Positions 12,101 to 26,918 of a stretch of DNA of 64,000 nt are shown piece after piece. Origin of the DNA: Chlorella sorokiniana (Eukaryota; Chlorophyta; Trebouxiophyceae; Chlorellales; Chlorellaceae); contig CP084615.1 in NCBI GenBank assembly GCA_025917655.1, positions 1,116,001 to 1,180,000 on the forward strand. The letters run 5' to 3'. The notes below the pieces were generated by a model. That model was not told the origin of the DNA. It made no database searches and saw nothing but the letters and a program-made list of their open reading frames with translations. Each line of letters opens with the position of its first letter. Positions within the stretch are counted from its first letter, which is position 1. The position numbers were made by a program, and so were the translations under genes.

Positions 12101-12666
12101 CCTACCTCAAAGCATACCGCCCAGGTGGGCTGAGGGGCGGGGAGGTGGGGCCGGGGCCAGGTCCTATACGCAGCAGTACGCATCCAGGGGCACCCCGGGT
12201 TCCAGCTTTTGACAGTACGCTGCCCGCCCCCACCCCATCCCCTTCCACCCTCCCTCCGCAGCCAAGCTGCGCTTCCGCCTCGTCTCCATCCTGAGCCGCA
12301 GCGACGACGAGTTCGCCTCGGGCTTTGCCGCCCGCCTGGAGGAGGAGTACGCGGTGTTCAAGGTCTGCTTGCGTGGGAGCGAGGCTGGGGGGCCTGCGGC
12401 CGCGCTGTTGCGTGCCTGCCGCATCAACCCCAGCCCTGTGTTATGTTGCCTTTGCCGCCTGCCCGCCAGCTGCGACTCTTGTCTCCCCATCTGCCCATTC
12501 TCTGATTCGAGCCCCCGCATCATGCCTCGCCCTGCCCACCTCTGCGCCGCCGCCCCCCGCAGGACGCCTGGGTGCGGCAATACCACGAGCAGGCCAAGCT
12601 GCCGCCGGGCGCGCCTCGCCCTCTCGCTACTGGCTGGAGGAGGTGACGGAGGAGCTGTGGCTGTGA
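9165..12666 (+). CDS. mTERF-domain organellar nucleic-acid-binding protein
   Basis: Mitochondrial transcription termination factor family protein. These are helical-repeat proteins that bind organelle DNA or RNA in chloroplasts or mitochondria. The first ATG in the open frame is 9165 (MPPLSARGPSIEAFQRGSIA), giving an Arg-rich N-terminus suited to an organelle transit peptide, then a long Gln/Arg-rich region. Typical mTERF repeats follow in separate exons: VSRVLADTARVPVAALGGVL (about 10300), a repeat ending LEHPAMLGPGFP (10570-10650), LGLSREQVSAAILRFPG (about 10855), FLSEHPHVMG (about 11314), YSMTWRQLGEVVLGYPLL (about 11620), then LRFRLVSILSRSDDEFASGF (about 12270). The final exon ends EEVTEELWL, stop 12664-12666. 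The frame slips in a G run near 10015-10030. Roughly eight to nine exons. Which organelle it serves cannot be told. A TGTAA signal lies at 12765. Confidence 0.8.
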
Positions 12667-12745
12667 GGCGCTGGCCGGACCTCCTTGCACATCATGAATG
12701 TGCAAGGATAACAGTGGTCGCTGCGCTCCCAAACCCTCTAGCAAG

Positions 12746-12769
12746 TTACACCTCATACAGGAGCTGTAA
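12746..12769. terminator. Overlapping convergent poly(A) signals
   Basis: TGTAA at 12765-12769 serves the plus-strand mTERF gene. TTACA at 12746-12750 (TGTAA on the minus strand) serves the carboxypeptidase gene. With cleavage normally 10-25 bases past the signal, the two transcripts should overlap by a few tens of bases at their 3' ends. Confidence 0.5.
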
Positions 12770-12923
12770 CAGCATACGGAGCGTATATCAGTGTAGAGAG
12801 TTGGGAAGCGATAAGGGGGTGCAAGCCCAAAGCACGGAAGCGGCAGCACAGCGAGCGGCGGCAGACACCGCCAGCGCAGGCAGGCGTAGCGCAGGGAGCA
12901 GGCGGAGGGCTGCGGGCCTGCGC

Positions 12924-16428
<3,505 letters not shown>

Positions 16429-16597
16429 GGGCGTCTTGATCGGATAAGATTGCACGGCTCGGAACGCAAGGCACCTTGCAGTGCTTGCCGCTGCCGCGCT
16501 GGCGCCAAGCTGCTGGGCGGCATGAGAATTGGGTAACCGGCCGCTGGCCTTGGACTGCTGGTCATCGGCTGGTGCATAACGGCTCGAATTGGTCACC
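16429..16597. promoter_or_regulatory. Short bidirectional promoter, carboxypeptidase / DGAT2
   Basis: Only 169 bases separate the two divergent start codons, so both core promoters and 5' leaders must fit or overlap here. No TATA-like box stands out. Confidence 0.5.
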
Positions 16598-19264
16598 ATG
16601 AATTCGACTGAAGCTGAGGTTCTCAAGTCCCCAAACCCAGCCTCCGCATCTCCTGAGCCGGGCACCCTGGGTGAGCGTGGGGCTTGACGCGCTAGAAGGG
16701 ACCTGCACAGCCCAGGTTGCGTTCAAGAGTGACTGCAGATCCCGGGCCGGCTCTGCTGTACAAACTTGGTCTGGGCGGCGGCCGTGTCTGCTGCACCGGC
16801 GCGCTGCCAAGACTGCTGTGCTGTCGCGGCGCCGGGTGCCTTGCAGGCCGGGCTGATGCCAGCAGAGGCAGCAGCGATGAGTGGGAGGTGATCCAGCAGA
16901 AGGTGGGGGCTGCAAGCGCCGCGCGCCGGTCGCCGCGCCCCGTGATGTGCGCTCGCCTTCCCTTCAGCCGCTCAATTAGGTCGCCCTTTCGTCGCTGCCG
17001 CGCTCGGTCGAGTCTTGTTCCACCCCACCGCAGAGGCTGCCTGGCCACCAGCCCACGCTGCGCCAGAAGCTCGCGGCGCTGTACTACTCCGTGCTGTTTG
17101 GCGGCGGCGTCTACTGCATGCTGTTCAGCCTCTGGCTGTGCTCCCTCTTCCCGCCGCTGCTCCTGGGCCTGGTGGCCTACCTGGCATGGACGCTGAGCGG
17201 GGGGGCCTGCAGGCAGCCCACACGGGCAGCTACCCCACGCCTCTGCGCCGCTGGGGCATGTGGCGGGCCGTGGCCGGCTACTTCCCTGCCCGCCTGCACA
17301 GGACCGCCGACCTGCCGCCGGGCAAGCCATGTGAGCGCGGGCCTGGGGGCGACGGGGGCAGCATGCGAGTGCGTGGCCAGCGCAGGCTCTAGCTGCGCAT
17401 TGCTTTCCTGCTGTACAGTTTCCCTGCTTCCCGCTGATCCGGGCCCCCCTCCCCTCTGCAGACATCTTCTGCTCCCACCCTCACGGCATCCTCAGCTACT
17501 CCCACTGGCTGGCCTTTGCCACCGAGGCCCTGGGCTTCTCCAGCCTCTTCCCGGCATCGACTGCCGCGTGCTGACACTGGTGAGCGGCGGGGAAGGGGGG
17601 AGGGGGGCCAGTGGGGCCTGTGGGGCCTGTGCCTGGGGGCTGGGCCGGTGGTGGAAGGTGGGGGCCAGCCTCCCCTCGGCCAGGCGCAGGGTCCTCTCGC
17701 CGTCGAAAAAGTCCGGCGTGACGACAGCGCCATGGTGGCCTCTCGCATTCACAAGCCGGTTTGGCTGCGTGCAGAGCATAAACTTCCGAGCGCCCATTTT
17801 CAGGGAATACCTGCTCTGCCACGGTAGGCTGGTGTGCTTTGTCGCAGCTGCAGCCTGCGCGGCAGCGTAAGCCATCGGGTCCCTCTCCGCCTGAGAAGCA
17901 AGCCCTGTAGGGCACACGGCAGGGTCAGCGCCGTGCCCCCCCCCACCCACCCACTCCCCCAGGTGCATGTGACGTCAGCAAGCGGGCGTGCCTGACACTG
18001 CTGAACTCCGGCAAATCCATCATGATCGCTGTCGGCGGCGGCACCGAGGTGCGTGGGGGCGGCACCTGCATCGCCGCATCAGCACCTGCATCGCCGCATC
18101 GGGCCCCGCCCGCGGAGCCAAGCACAAGGCAAGAACGACTGCCGCTGTTTGCGGCTGCACCCTGCTCGCTGTGCTGTGCAGAGCCTGTTTGCCCGCCCCG
18201 GCGCCAACGACCTCGTGCTGAAGCGGCGCCACGGCTTCATCAAGATTGCCCTGCGCACCGGCGCCAGCCTGGTGCCCGTCTATGCCTTTGGTGGGCGGGC
18301 AGGGGATGCTGTCGGCACACATTGTGTTGCATCTTTGTGAACGAGCCAGCCTGTTTCACAAGCCACTCAGGTGGTGTGCCCGTCGATTGTGTTTGCGACA
18401 ACAAGAAGCCGGCATGGCACCCGCCTGCAGGCGAGAACAGCACCTTCCGCACGGGCAACGAGCTGCCCTCCGACTCGCTGCTGCGCCGCGTGCAGCGCCG
18501 CCTGACCAAGCTCACTGGGTGCGCGGCCCGGTGGTGGTGGTGGTGGTGTGTGTGTAAAGGAGGGGTGGGGGGGAGGGGGGACATGTCAGCAGGATGAGAA
18601 CCCCAACCATTGCCCCTGCCACCTGTCAACTCCGCCTGCGCTGCCCTGCGTGTTTGGCCCACGGAGTCTGCGTGCCTCGCCGCTGCCGGTTGTGCCGCAG
18701 GTTCACCATCCCGCTGTACTGGGGTGCGGGCTTGGTGCTGCCCTGGGGCTTCCTGCCCTTCCCGTGCCCCTGGATGTGGTGGTGGGGGAGCCTCTGGAGG
18801 TGCCGCGCTTTGAGGGTGAGGCGCGCGCAGCCGACGCTTCTGTGCTGGCTGGATCGCGGCCCGCTCGCAAGCCGCTGCTCCGTGCAGCAAGGCAGCAGCG
18901 GCTGCGTGGGCCGGTTGTTGCAATCAGGCTCTCTTGCGGGCGGGCGGGCGGGCGGCGCTGCTGCTGCCTGCTTAGAAGGTGTCGCTGCAAGCTTTGCCCC
19001 TTGCCACCGGGCAGGTGACGAGGACAGCGCCGAGTTCCGGGCGTTGGTGGACCGCCACCACGCGCGCTACGTGGCCGCCCTGCGCAAGCTGTTTGCCGAG
19101 CACAAGCACAATTTTGCAAAGGTGGGCACGGGGCTGGGCCGGCCGGGGTAGGGGGCACACCAACATCGCGCATGCGCGCAGGGAATGATGACAGGCGTGG
19201 CACCTGACTGCCCCCACCCCGCCCCCCGCTGCAGGATGAGGCCGAGCTGCGGCTTGTGGAGTGA
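16598..19264 (+). CDS. Type-2 diacylglycerol acyltransferase (DGAT2)
   Basis: Catalyses the last step of triacylglycerol synthesis at the ER. I place the start at 16598 (CACCATGA context; [20 protein letters not shown]). Its exon ends at 16670 in phase 1, which fits an acceptor at 16739 or 16849. Then come [24 protein letters not shown], and a hydrophobic hairpin ([20 protein letters not shown], about 17130-17190) as in the family. Active-site HPHG is at about 17475 ([16 protein letters not shown]). Also present: [21 protein letters not shown] at the 18049 junction; [20 protein letters not shown] (about 18215-18290); and the C-terminal block [17 protein letters not shown], in which one base is missing near 18755. 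The last exon (19235-19264) encodes DEAELRLVE. About ten exons. All DGAT2 signature blocks are present, so activity is likely. Confidence 0.9.
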
Positions 19265-19667
19265 GGGCCCCCTGTTGAACACTCGGCAACCCACCCTCGA
19301 CGTTCATGCTGCACAGACAAGATCGCCGCGCTGCCCATGCGGCCGCGTACACAACGCGTGCACTTACGCCCCGCTGCCTGCCTCCTGTGCGCCGCACCCT
19401 ACTGTGCGCCCCATCCCCCAGGGCTGTCTGTCACGAATCACATTGCAAGAAAAGGCGTCAGTCAGTGAACTGAGGGTCGGATGGATGACACAAGAAGCTA
19501 GGCATTGAATGAATTGGGGGCTGAGCGGGGGCGCTGGAAGTCGGATAGTCGCTGATGAGGAGCAGAGTCCATGCATCGCATGGCAACGCCAGACAACAAT
19601 AAGGGCCGATGAATCAGTACAGGAAAGAGACGCAGTGTGCAACCGGCGAGAGCACGCTGGGGGCGGG
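19265..19667. other. Convergent 3' intergenic stretch
   Basis: Lies between the DGAT2 stop (plus) and the stop of the LRR gene (minus). It should hold both 3' untranslated regions. I find no TGTAA or TTACA in it and no coding potential. Confidence 0.4.
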
Positions 19668-22325
19668 TCAGGAGGCCCGCCAGCCGGCTGGTGGCGGGGG
19701 CGAAGCAGGCGGCGACGGACGCTGCGCGGGCGGCGCCTGCAGCTGCTCCAGCGGCGTGGGCGCTGGGCTGGCAGCCTGGGCTTCAGCTTCAGGCGCGGCT
19801 GCCCCCGCCTCCGCCTCAGCGGCGAGATCAACGTCGTACATGGGGACGGGGCGGCGCGAGCGCCTCCGGCTGCTCCGCTGCATGTCCCGGCAGCGGCTGG
19901 CTCGGTGCCGCCGGGCAGCGTAGCCAGCTGGCCGCCCGCACGCTGCTCCGCAGCCGCCCGTTCGATGGCGCCTGCGGGGAACGGCTCGGCGGAGGGGCTG
20001 GCTGAAGCCAGCCCGCTGGCCCGGCGGCCGCCGCGCCCGGCTGCTTCAAGGCCAAGAACTCGATACTCGAGGCCGCGGTAGCGGGGCGCAGGGTCCGGCG
20101 GGGGCGCCGCCACGGCGTCGTGCGCAGCCGCGGCGGCAGCGGCCGCGCTGCCCCCGCGGCGGCTGCCTTCCAGGCTGCTGGCAGCTGTGCCGGCAAGCGA
20201 GGCACGCTGCTGCAGGTCGTGGGCAGCAGCCAGCTCCACGCTCTGAGCCGGGCTCGCGCTGCCAGCTGCCTCCGCGGGCGGCCCCTCCTGGGCGGCGGTG
20301 CGCCGGCCGCCGCCCATCCAGACCCCAAGCCCTGCCCACCAGCGCCGCTGCTGCTGCCGCGCGGGGGCCGCCCTCGTCGGCAGCCTTGGGCTGCGCGCCG
20401 CCGTCCTCGGCTGCCGCCAGCGCCGCCGCCCACTCGGCGTCCATGCGGGCCGTGCAGAAGCCGTAATCTGGTTGCAGCACCACCACGGGGGCGGCGCAGG
20501 CTGCGCGGCGGCTTCCGGGCTGCGCGCACGCCACCAGGAACGCAGCACCCTTTCAGCCAGAGAGAGAGCAGCCGACGGCACCACACATGCTGTCACGCCG
20601 GCGCCGTGGCAGCAACTGGCGAAAGGCTCAGAAGCGCTGTTCCGTTGTTGCACATGCAGCACCCGCACGCCCTCCCCGCTCTACTCACTCTTCTGTGGTG
20701 GCTTCAGGGCGAGGCGGGCGGGGGGCGGGCGGCGCGTCATGGCGGCTCGTACCAGGCCAAACCCGCTGCGCTGCCCGTCGCCGCCGTGCCGTCGGAACAG
20801 CCAGATGCGGCGCCACATGCACAGCGTCACCAGCGTCAGCAGGATTGCTGCGGGGCGGCAAGGGGGATGCGGGGATGGTGGGGGCGGCGGCGTGGCGTGT
20901 ATGCGGCATGCAAGCAGGGCATGTGGGGGAGAGGCTGGCACGGGCAGCCACATGCATGAAGATGTGCAGCCGCATGCACCAGCCTGGGGCGGTGCTTGCC
21001 TGAGATGATGACCGCCTGGCCCAGGAAGCCGAGCGGCAGCCCGCTGCAGTTACCCCGCCCGCACGGCCAGCCCAGCGAGGAGCCCTGCAGGCCCAGGCGC
21101 ACCACTGCGACGGAGGGCAGAGGGCGGGCGCAAGAGAGGCGGCGGGCGTGAGCCGCGGGCACCACCAGCAGCATGCCGGAGGCATCGCCGCTCGCCGCCT
21201 TTGTGTGGAGCCCACCCCGCACCGGCTGCACATGTGGCTGCACATGTGGGGCCCTCCTGCTGGCCGCCCGCCCGTCCACTCACTCTGCTTGAAGGGGACG
21301 GAGCCGCAGACGCCGCACATGCCGCGCACGTCGAGCACCTGCAGCGCGCGCATGGCGCCCCAGGAGGCGGGGAGGCTGCCGGAGAAGCGGTTGCCCTCAA
21401 ACACCAGGGCCTGCACACGCTCCAGGCCGCTCCACTCCTCGGGAAACCCGCCGCCCAGGTTGTTGGAGCCCAGCAGCAGCTCGCGCAGCGCGCCCAGGCG
21501 GCCCCAGGTGGGCGGCAGCCCTCCCGCCAGGCTGTTGCCGTTGAGGCGGATGTGCTGCGCCGCGGCCAGGCCGCCGTACTGCGACGGCAGGTAGCCCGTC
21601 AGCCGGTTGTAGCCCAGAGACAGCACGGCGAGCTGGGGCAGGGAGCCCCACTCAGGGGGAGCGTGCCGCCTGCAGCCACAGGTGGGGGCGCATGCGGCGG
21701 TGAGGGAGGGCCACGGCCGCAGCAGGCAGCCAGGCAGGGGCGCCAGGCAGCGCAGTGCAACAAGTGCCGCGACCGACGGTGCGCCATGGACGCATGGCTT
21801 GCAGCGTCGGGTGCTGGGGTTTGTGCGCTCATGCGGGGCGGCGCACCAATGCTGTTGCCGGAGAGCTCCACATACTCGAGGGCGGTGGCGTTGGCGAGGC
21901 CCGGCGCCAGTGTGCCGCCCACCCCGAAGCACCAGTCGCGCAGGCACGGCAGCCACACGGCCACCACGCGGCTGGCGTTGCAGGCGAGGCCGGTCCAGGC
22001 GCAGGGCGTGTTGAGGTCGGGGCCGCAGGCGGGGCTGCCGCACGGGTCGTCGCCCTCCGACCAGTCGCTGGGCAGCTTGGTCAGCGACGCCCGCAGGCTT
22101 TGCAGGGCCGCCACTGCAGGGCCATGGGGTGTGGTGTGACGGTGCAGGTTGGGAGGACGCAGCCGCAACTGCTGGCTGCAGAGGTGTGTGCCTCCTCCGC
22201 GCCGGGCAGGAGGCACACAGCTAGAGCGGCAGCTGCTCACCGTCGGTGGGGTCAGTGGCGGCTCTGACACCGGCTGAAGTCGCTGCCAGCAGGCAGGCCA
22301 CAGCCAGCGCGATAAATCGCGCCAT
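19668..22325 (-). CDS. Leucine-rich-repeat single-pass membrane protein, no kinase domain
   Basis: Starts at 22325 with a clear signal peptide (MARFIALAVACLLAATSAGV). An N-terminal LRR cap follows (WSEGDDPCG... CAWTGLACNASRV, about 22060-21960). Next come four to five plant-type LRRs of the LxxLxLxxNxLxGxLPxxW kind: LPQLAVLSLGYNRLTGYLPS, AAQHIRLNGNSLAGGLPPTW, LRELLLGSNNLGGGFPEEW, VQALVFEGNRFSGSLPASWG (about 21660-21340). Further exons give VVRLGLQGSSLG and a transmembrane helix spanning a splice junction (GQAVIIS then AILLTLVTLCMWRRIW; about 21020-20790). The cytoplasmic tail is Ala/Pro/Arg-rich and low in complexity (20750-19668), with a short plausible segment PDYGFCTARMDAEWAAALAA. No kinase motifs are visible, so this resembles a receptor-like protein. 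One C is missing near 21657 (TLPPEWGS), and the tail frame is uncertain. Confidence 0.72.
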
Positions 22326-22920
22326 TGGCACGAGTGACTGGGTCCAGGGTTGCTCCCCAGCTTAGTTGCGAGGGGCCGCGTCAGCCACAACAGCGGGTCA
22401 CGTTGGGAACGAACGGTTTCCTTATGAGTCCAGCGAACCAAGCCGCTGGCTTCCGAGCGCCAGTCGCAGCGGCCCACACGCCGGCACTTCTTACGTACGG
22501 GGCAACTGCGCCAATCCCTGTGGCTCAAACGCTGCGTCAAAGAAATAAAAGGCTACAGATCACTTGCCTAGCAAACGAACGCGGACGGTTTGGCCTGCAC
22601 CGCCAGGGCGCGCCCTGGTACAACGCCTGGCGCCTTGTCGCCGCCAGCGCGCATCAGCTCAATGCCGGCGGAGTGGTCATGATACATTGCGCTCGATGCA
22701 GGGGGCGCAGGTGGTACAGCAGGGTCACGAGTCAGACAGGAAGCCTGCCAAGCTGGGTCATGAGTGACAGTGCAAAACGACGAAACAGGAAGCGTGGAAA
22801 ACCAGGCGGGGAACGCCAAAAACTGGAGTGACGCAGGAAGGACTGTATCACTTGGTCAGATTGTATGTGGCGCGCGCAGGCGAGCTTAGCAGTCAGCCCT
22901 GCTGCGCCAGGTACAACTGG
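22326..22920. promoter_or_regulatory. Upstream region of LRR gene and 3' region of PP2C gene
   Basis: Both flanking genes run on the minus strand, so this 595-bp gap holds the LRR promoter and the PP2C 3' untranslated region. I see no gene and no exact TTACA signal. Confidence 0.35.
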
Positions 22921-24757
22921 TCAGGTGGGCCCGGCCGGCACGGCTGCCGCCGCAGTGACCACCGCTGAGTCGGAGGCGTCACGCGCTGCTGAGCAGCGGC
23001 TGCCACCGCGCGACGGCTCCAATGACAAGAAGACGACCACGCAGCTGATGTTGTCCAGGGAGCCGCGCTGGTAGGCCTCCGCCACCAGCGCGCGCGCCGC
23101 CGCCTCCGCCCCCGCCGCCGCTGCTCCAGCGCCAGCCGCGTCGCTTCGTCGTTGTTCATCGCGTCCCACAGCCCGTCGCTGGCCAGCACAAGCACCTGGT
23201 TGCCTGCAGGGAGAGGTGGGCAACAGGGCGGGGCACAAGCGTTGACCCTGGGCACAGCTGCGGAGGCTGGGTCGTAAGCCTCCGCAGCATGGGGTGCCTC
23301 GCCCTGTCCATCCCCTGCGGGCAGGCCCCCCTGTTCGATTCTTTGGGCACCCACGTGTGTTCAGCGAATCCTCCCGGATTTCGGGGTTTGGAATGATCAG
23401 GTGCTTCATCATGCGGTTGCCGAAGCTGCGGCTCACGGCCAGCACGCCGCCCACGCGCCACGTGCCCGCCCACACCACCTCCCCCCCGCATCCTCTATCC
23501 GCCCCCGCTCGTCCTCGCGGTTGGGCTTGTGGTCGCGCGACAGCGCCATCGCGCCCGAACCAATGGACAGCACCGCTCTGCGGGTGGGGCAAGGGCAGGG
23601 GCAGCGCCGCTCAGGTGGTCGGGCTGACCCGGCGGCTGCACCTAAACACAGCAGCAGCCGACAGAGCCGCTGTCATCACCAGCGGAGCCTTGCCGTGCCG
23701 GCAGTGCACCCAGCAGCCTGCATGTAATGTGGCCCGCAGGGCTGCCGCCCAGCCATCAAGGCCCCGCACCTGCTGTCGCCGACGTGCGCCACCGCCAGGC
23801 GGCTGCCCACCAGCACGCCGGTGACTGCGGTGCAGCCGTCGTCCCGCTGCTGCTCCCCGTCCAGCTCGCAGTACTGCTCGTCCGTGTCGGCGTACGCATC
23901 GGCCAGCGCCTTCATCAGGTCGCGCGGGAAGCTTTCGTGCGAGAGCAGGCTGGCAAAGAGGCGGTCGCGCACAAAGGCCGCGGCGCACGGCCCGCCGTGC
24001 CTGCGCGTGTGGGCGGCCAGCGCGTTCGCGTGGCCGGCCAGCACGTTCGTGTGGCCAAGGCAGCGCAGCCCCCAGGGTGTCTGCAGCGTTCACTGTGGGG
24101 CATGGCCGGGCACACAGCCCGCGTGTTCCCGAGCCCAGCTGCCAGGCGGCACAGCACGCAGCTCGGCAAGCGTGGCGTGCAGCCTGCGCCCGCTCGGCGC
24201 CAGCACGGCGCTGCCGCTGCCTGCTCCCTCACCCGTCAAACACGCCGAAGCAACCGACGTGCTGCTCCTGGCCCTCGCCGTTCTGTTGTACGGGGTGGAA
24301 CTGGCAGTACACCGTGTCCTCGTTCAGAGGGCGCTTGCCGCGCAGCGTGGCCCATCCCGCCTCAACCAGCCCGTCAGGCCTGCAGGCCGCAGGGTCATGG
24401 GCAGGAATGCAGAAACTCAGCCCGGGACTGGCTTGCAGCGCAGCAGCGCAGGGCCACCACGCTGCTGCACCAAGCAGGCAAGCGACCCGGTAGCGGCCTG
24501 TTAGGGCAGCGGCGGGGTTGCTGGCCAGGGGATGCCTGCGCTCGCTGCTGCACGTGAACACTCTCGGGCCACTCCTCGCTACAGTGTGCTGTCTAAACGG
24601 TGTACTTGCTCAGGGTTGGGCTGGAGGGCGAGCCGCACCTTTGGCAGCCTCCCGAAACGAGACCATACTTGTTTTCCAGCTTTGTATAGAGCTTGATGTC
24701 TTTACTGCTGGGCCCCTCGCTGGGAGCGCCCGTCATCCACCCAAACAGGCTCTTCAT
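22921..24757 (-). CDS. PP2C-family (PPM) protein serine/threonine phosphatase
   Basis: Metal-dependent phosphatase. Start 24757 ([20 protein letters not shown]). Conserved blocks appear in order over about six exons: [18 protein letters not shown] (about 24350); GVFDG joined across an intron to [10 protein letters not shown] (24233/23995), the metal-binding [18 protein letters not shown] and [10 protein letters not shown] (about 23840-23780); SRDHKPN (about 23530); [17 protein letters not shown] (about 23440); [17 protein letters not shown] (about 23190-23145); and [12 protein letters not shown] (about 23065). The metal-coordinating Asp residues in DGHGG, SDGLWD and DN are all present, so it should be active. 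It ends at 22921 after a short Ala-rich tail. The family's DDGSTA block reads DDGCTA here. One frame change lies near 23125 (Arg-rich versus Ala-rich readings of the same GC tract). Substrate is unknown. Confidence 0.88.
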
Positions 24758-25106
24758 AGCGGCTCCTGCTCGATGGCCACGGCCTGCCCGCCCAACAAGG
24801 GCCTCAAGCAAACAAACGGGCACCCTTTAATCTCCGCCAACGCATGATCACTGCCCACATGGTGCATATGGCTCAGCTGCATGGCGCCTGCCACCATCTG
24901 CGCTGACGGGTACTGCACTGCCTGGCAGGGAAAGGAGACCCCGAGGCGCTATTTCTCCTTCACCCCTGGTCGTCAGGCAGTATGTAGGGTATAAAAAGGC
25001 AGAGGTTATGCATCAGGGGTCCATCAACCATGCTCTCTTGGGGGATGGGGGTGCACCCGCTGAGGATCGGCGGGCAACGCCGCTCCGCCGTTGAGGGCCG
25101 CTCCGC
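24758..25106. other. Intergenic, PP2C promoter side
   Basis: A 349-bp gap between two minus-strand genes. It contains a short A-rich stretch (about 24985-25005, GTATAAAAAGG) that looks TATA-like on the plus strand, but no plus-strand gene starts nearby. No other feature seen. Confidence 0.3.
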
Positions 25107-26590
25107 CTAGGCAGAGGGGAAGACCTCCGGCGCGGCTTCGAACAGCCGCTGGCGCAGCTCGTCGGCCGCGCGTCGCCGCACCTCTGGGTCTGCCTCCTTC
25201 TCGGCCGCCTGCGCATCCTCCAGCGCTTGCAGCAGCTCTGGCGGCAGGCTCAGCCCCCAGCAGCTCGTCCACCAGCTCCAGCGCCTCCAGCTGCGCCCCC
25301 AAGCAGGCCAGGGAGGCCAGCACCCACAGCAGCGCGGCGCGGGCGGCGCAGGCGCCCCAGCGCCGCGGCGCCGTCACTTGGTCCACCACCACCGCCACCT
25401 CCGCCTCGTCGCCGCCGATCGTCAGGGACCCCTCCCGGATGTCCAGCTCCCGCAGCACCTCCAGGCGCGGCCCCGCGGCCAGCCCCAGCGCCAGCCCCAC
25501 CCCCGCGCTGCCCAGGTACAGCCCCTCCACCAGGCCGGCCTCGGGCAGCAGCGCCGCCGCGCAGCCGGCGGCCGCCGCGGCGGTGCTCCCGCGCTGGCCC
25601 GGGCTCAGCACGCGCCAGTTGGCGGCCAGGTAGGCACCCAGGGCACCCGCCACCGCCAGCAGCGCGGCGCCCGCGCCCTCAAAGTGCGTCAGCGACAGGT
25701 CCAGGCCGCCGCCGCGCCGCCAGCGAGCCGGCGCTGTAGTAGAGGACGGCAGGCAGCGCCCCGCCCGCCACGAACGCGGTGGCGTACACGGCGGCGCCCA
25801 GGCGGCGCTCCGCGGCCGCCCCGCCGTCAGCAGCGCCGCCAGCGTGACGGCCAGGTCCACGGTTGACACGGGCTGCAGGCTGGCGGCGTAGAGCCGCCAC
25901 CACTCGTCCAGCACCGTCACCGCCGCGCTCTGCATGCCGTAGTAAGGCAGCAGGCCCTCCAGGTACAGCGTGCCGCCCGCCCCGCCGCCGCCGCAAGCGC
26001 CCAGCTGACCGCCGGCGGCGCGTCGTCGCCGGGCAGCGGCAGCGTGGCGCCGGGGCGGCGTCGCCGCGCCGCCCCACCGCCAGGCGCATCGGGTCGCGGG
26101 TGAGGCGCTCGGAGTCCAGGTACTCGCCGCTGCTGCCAGGCTGCATGCAGGGATGGTGGGGGCGTCAGCAGCCGGCCTCCCCTTTGCGAGAGCAGGCAAG
26201 CCGTGGCGTGGTGCAGCGCGCGCGTGCCGCTCCCGTGGTGAGGAGCGACGCCACGAGGCAGGGTGTCCAGCCCGGCCAGGGCAGCGCAAGGCTCACCGCC
26301 ATGCCCGTGCGCCTCAAAGGGTTGGTTTGCCGCCCTGCAGGGCGATCCCACCAATAGAAACCCTCGCTCGGCTGCTGCGGCTCTTGCGCTTTGCGCTCGC
26401 TGGCGGGTGGGGCGGCGGTGTCGGCTGGGGTTGGTGGATCATCCTTGCTGCCTGCCACGCCGTCCTCCACATTATGCTTTCCACTTTGGCACACGAATGG
26501 CCGGTATTGCAGGCGGGGTTTGGGTCTCCGCAGTGCCGCAGACGAGGGGGTACGTTGCAAAGTCGCTTGCAGCGACATGGCTGCAGACAT
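25107..26590 (-). CDS. Unrecognised polytopic membrane protein, probably plastid-targeted
   Basis: I do not recognise the family. Exon 1 (26297-26590) begins MSAAMSLQATLQRTPSSAAL, a Ser/Arg-rich start typical of a chloroplast transit peptide, and contains GFYWWDRPAGRQTNPLRRTG. After one intron, exon 2 (26140 down to 25107) encodes GEYLDSERLTRDPMRLAV, then LYLEGLLPYYGMQSAAVTVL. Several hydrophobic stretches follow: TVDLAVTLAALLTAG; AAVYATAFVAGGALPAVLYY; ALLAVAGALGAYLAANW; LYLGSAGVGLALGLAAG; ARAALLWVLASLACLGAQL. Five membrane spans are plausible. It ends with an amphipathic charged tail (LPPELLQALEDAQAAEKEAD ... APEVFPSA). Frame slips near 25990, 25710 and 25265 (a run of five Gs) must be assumed to join these. 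A plastid envelope or thylakoid role is inference only. Confidence 0.5.
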
Positions 26591-26918
26591 AACTGATCAT
26601 TCGCCTTCACGTGGATGCTGAGCCAGCGGATGGCGCCGTGTGATCCTCCTCTGAGTGAGGTGGCAGCTGGGCTGACTGGGCTGGACACATCGCCCTGGAG
26701 AGGCTTGCATGCGATTAAATCAGTATTCAATGAGAGCCCAGTTGTTGCTTAGAACTCAAAAACCGCGACGCGAGAGAGCAAAGAGGGAACAGGGTTCTTA
26801 GCCTGCAACTTCGTCGCGCTGCTGGGCCAGCAGGCCCTGTAGCTCATGGAGACGCTACTACAGGCCGGCAAAGGAGAAACAGGGTGAGCCCTGTCGCCGA
26901 GCGACGAGCTCCCACTTC
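26591..26918. promoter_or_regulatory. Divergent promoter region, plastid membrane protein / SnRK2 kinase
   Basis: A gap of 328 bp between divergent genes, moderately less GC-rich than the flanking exons. If the kinase starts further in (27132), the region is longer. Nothing else identified. Confidence 0.35.

Noticed and set aside
24985-25010. TATA-like GTATAAAAAGG
   Set aside because: Good TATA match on the plus strand, but no plus-strand gene begins downstream.
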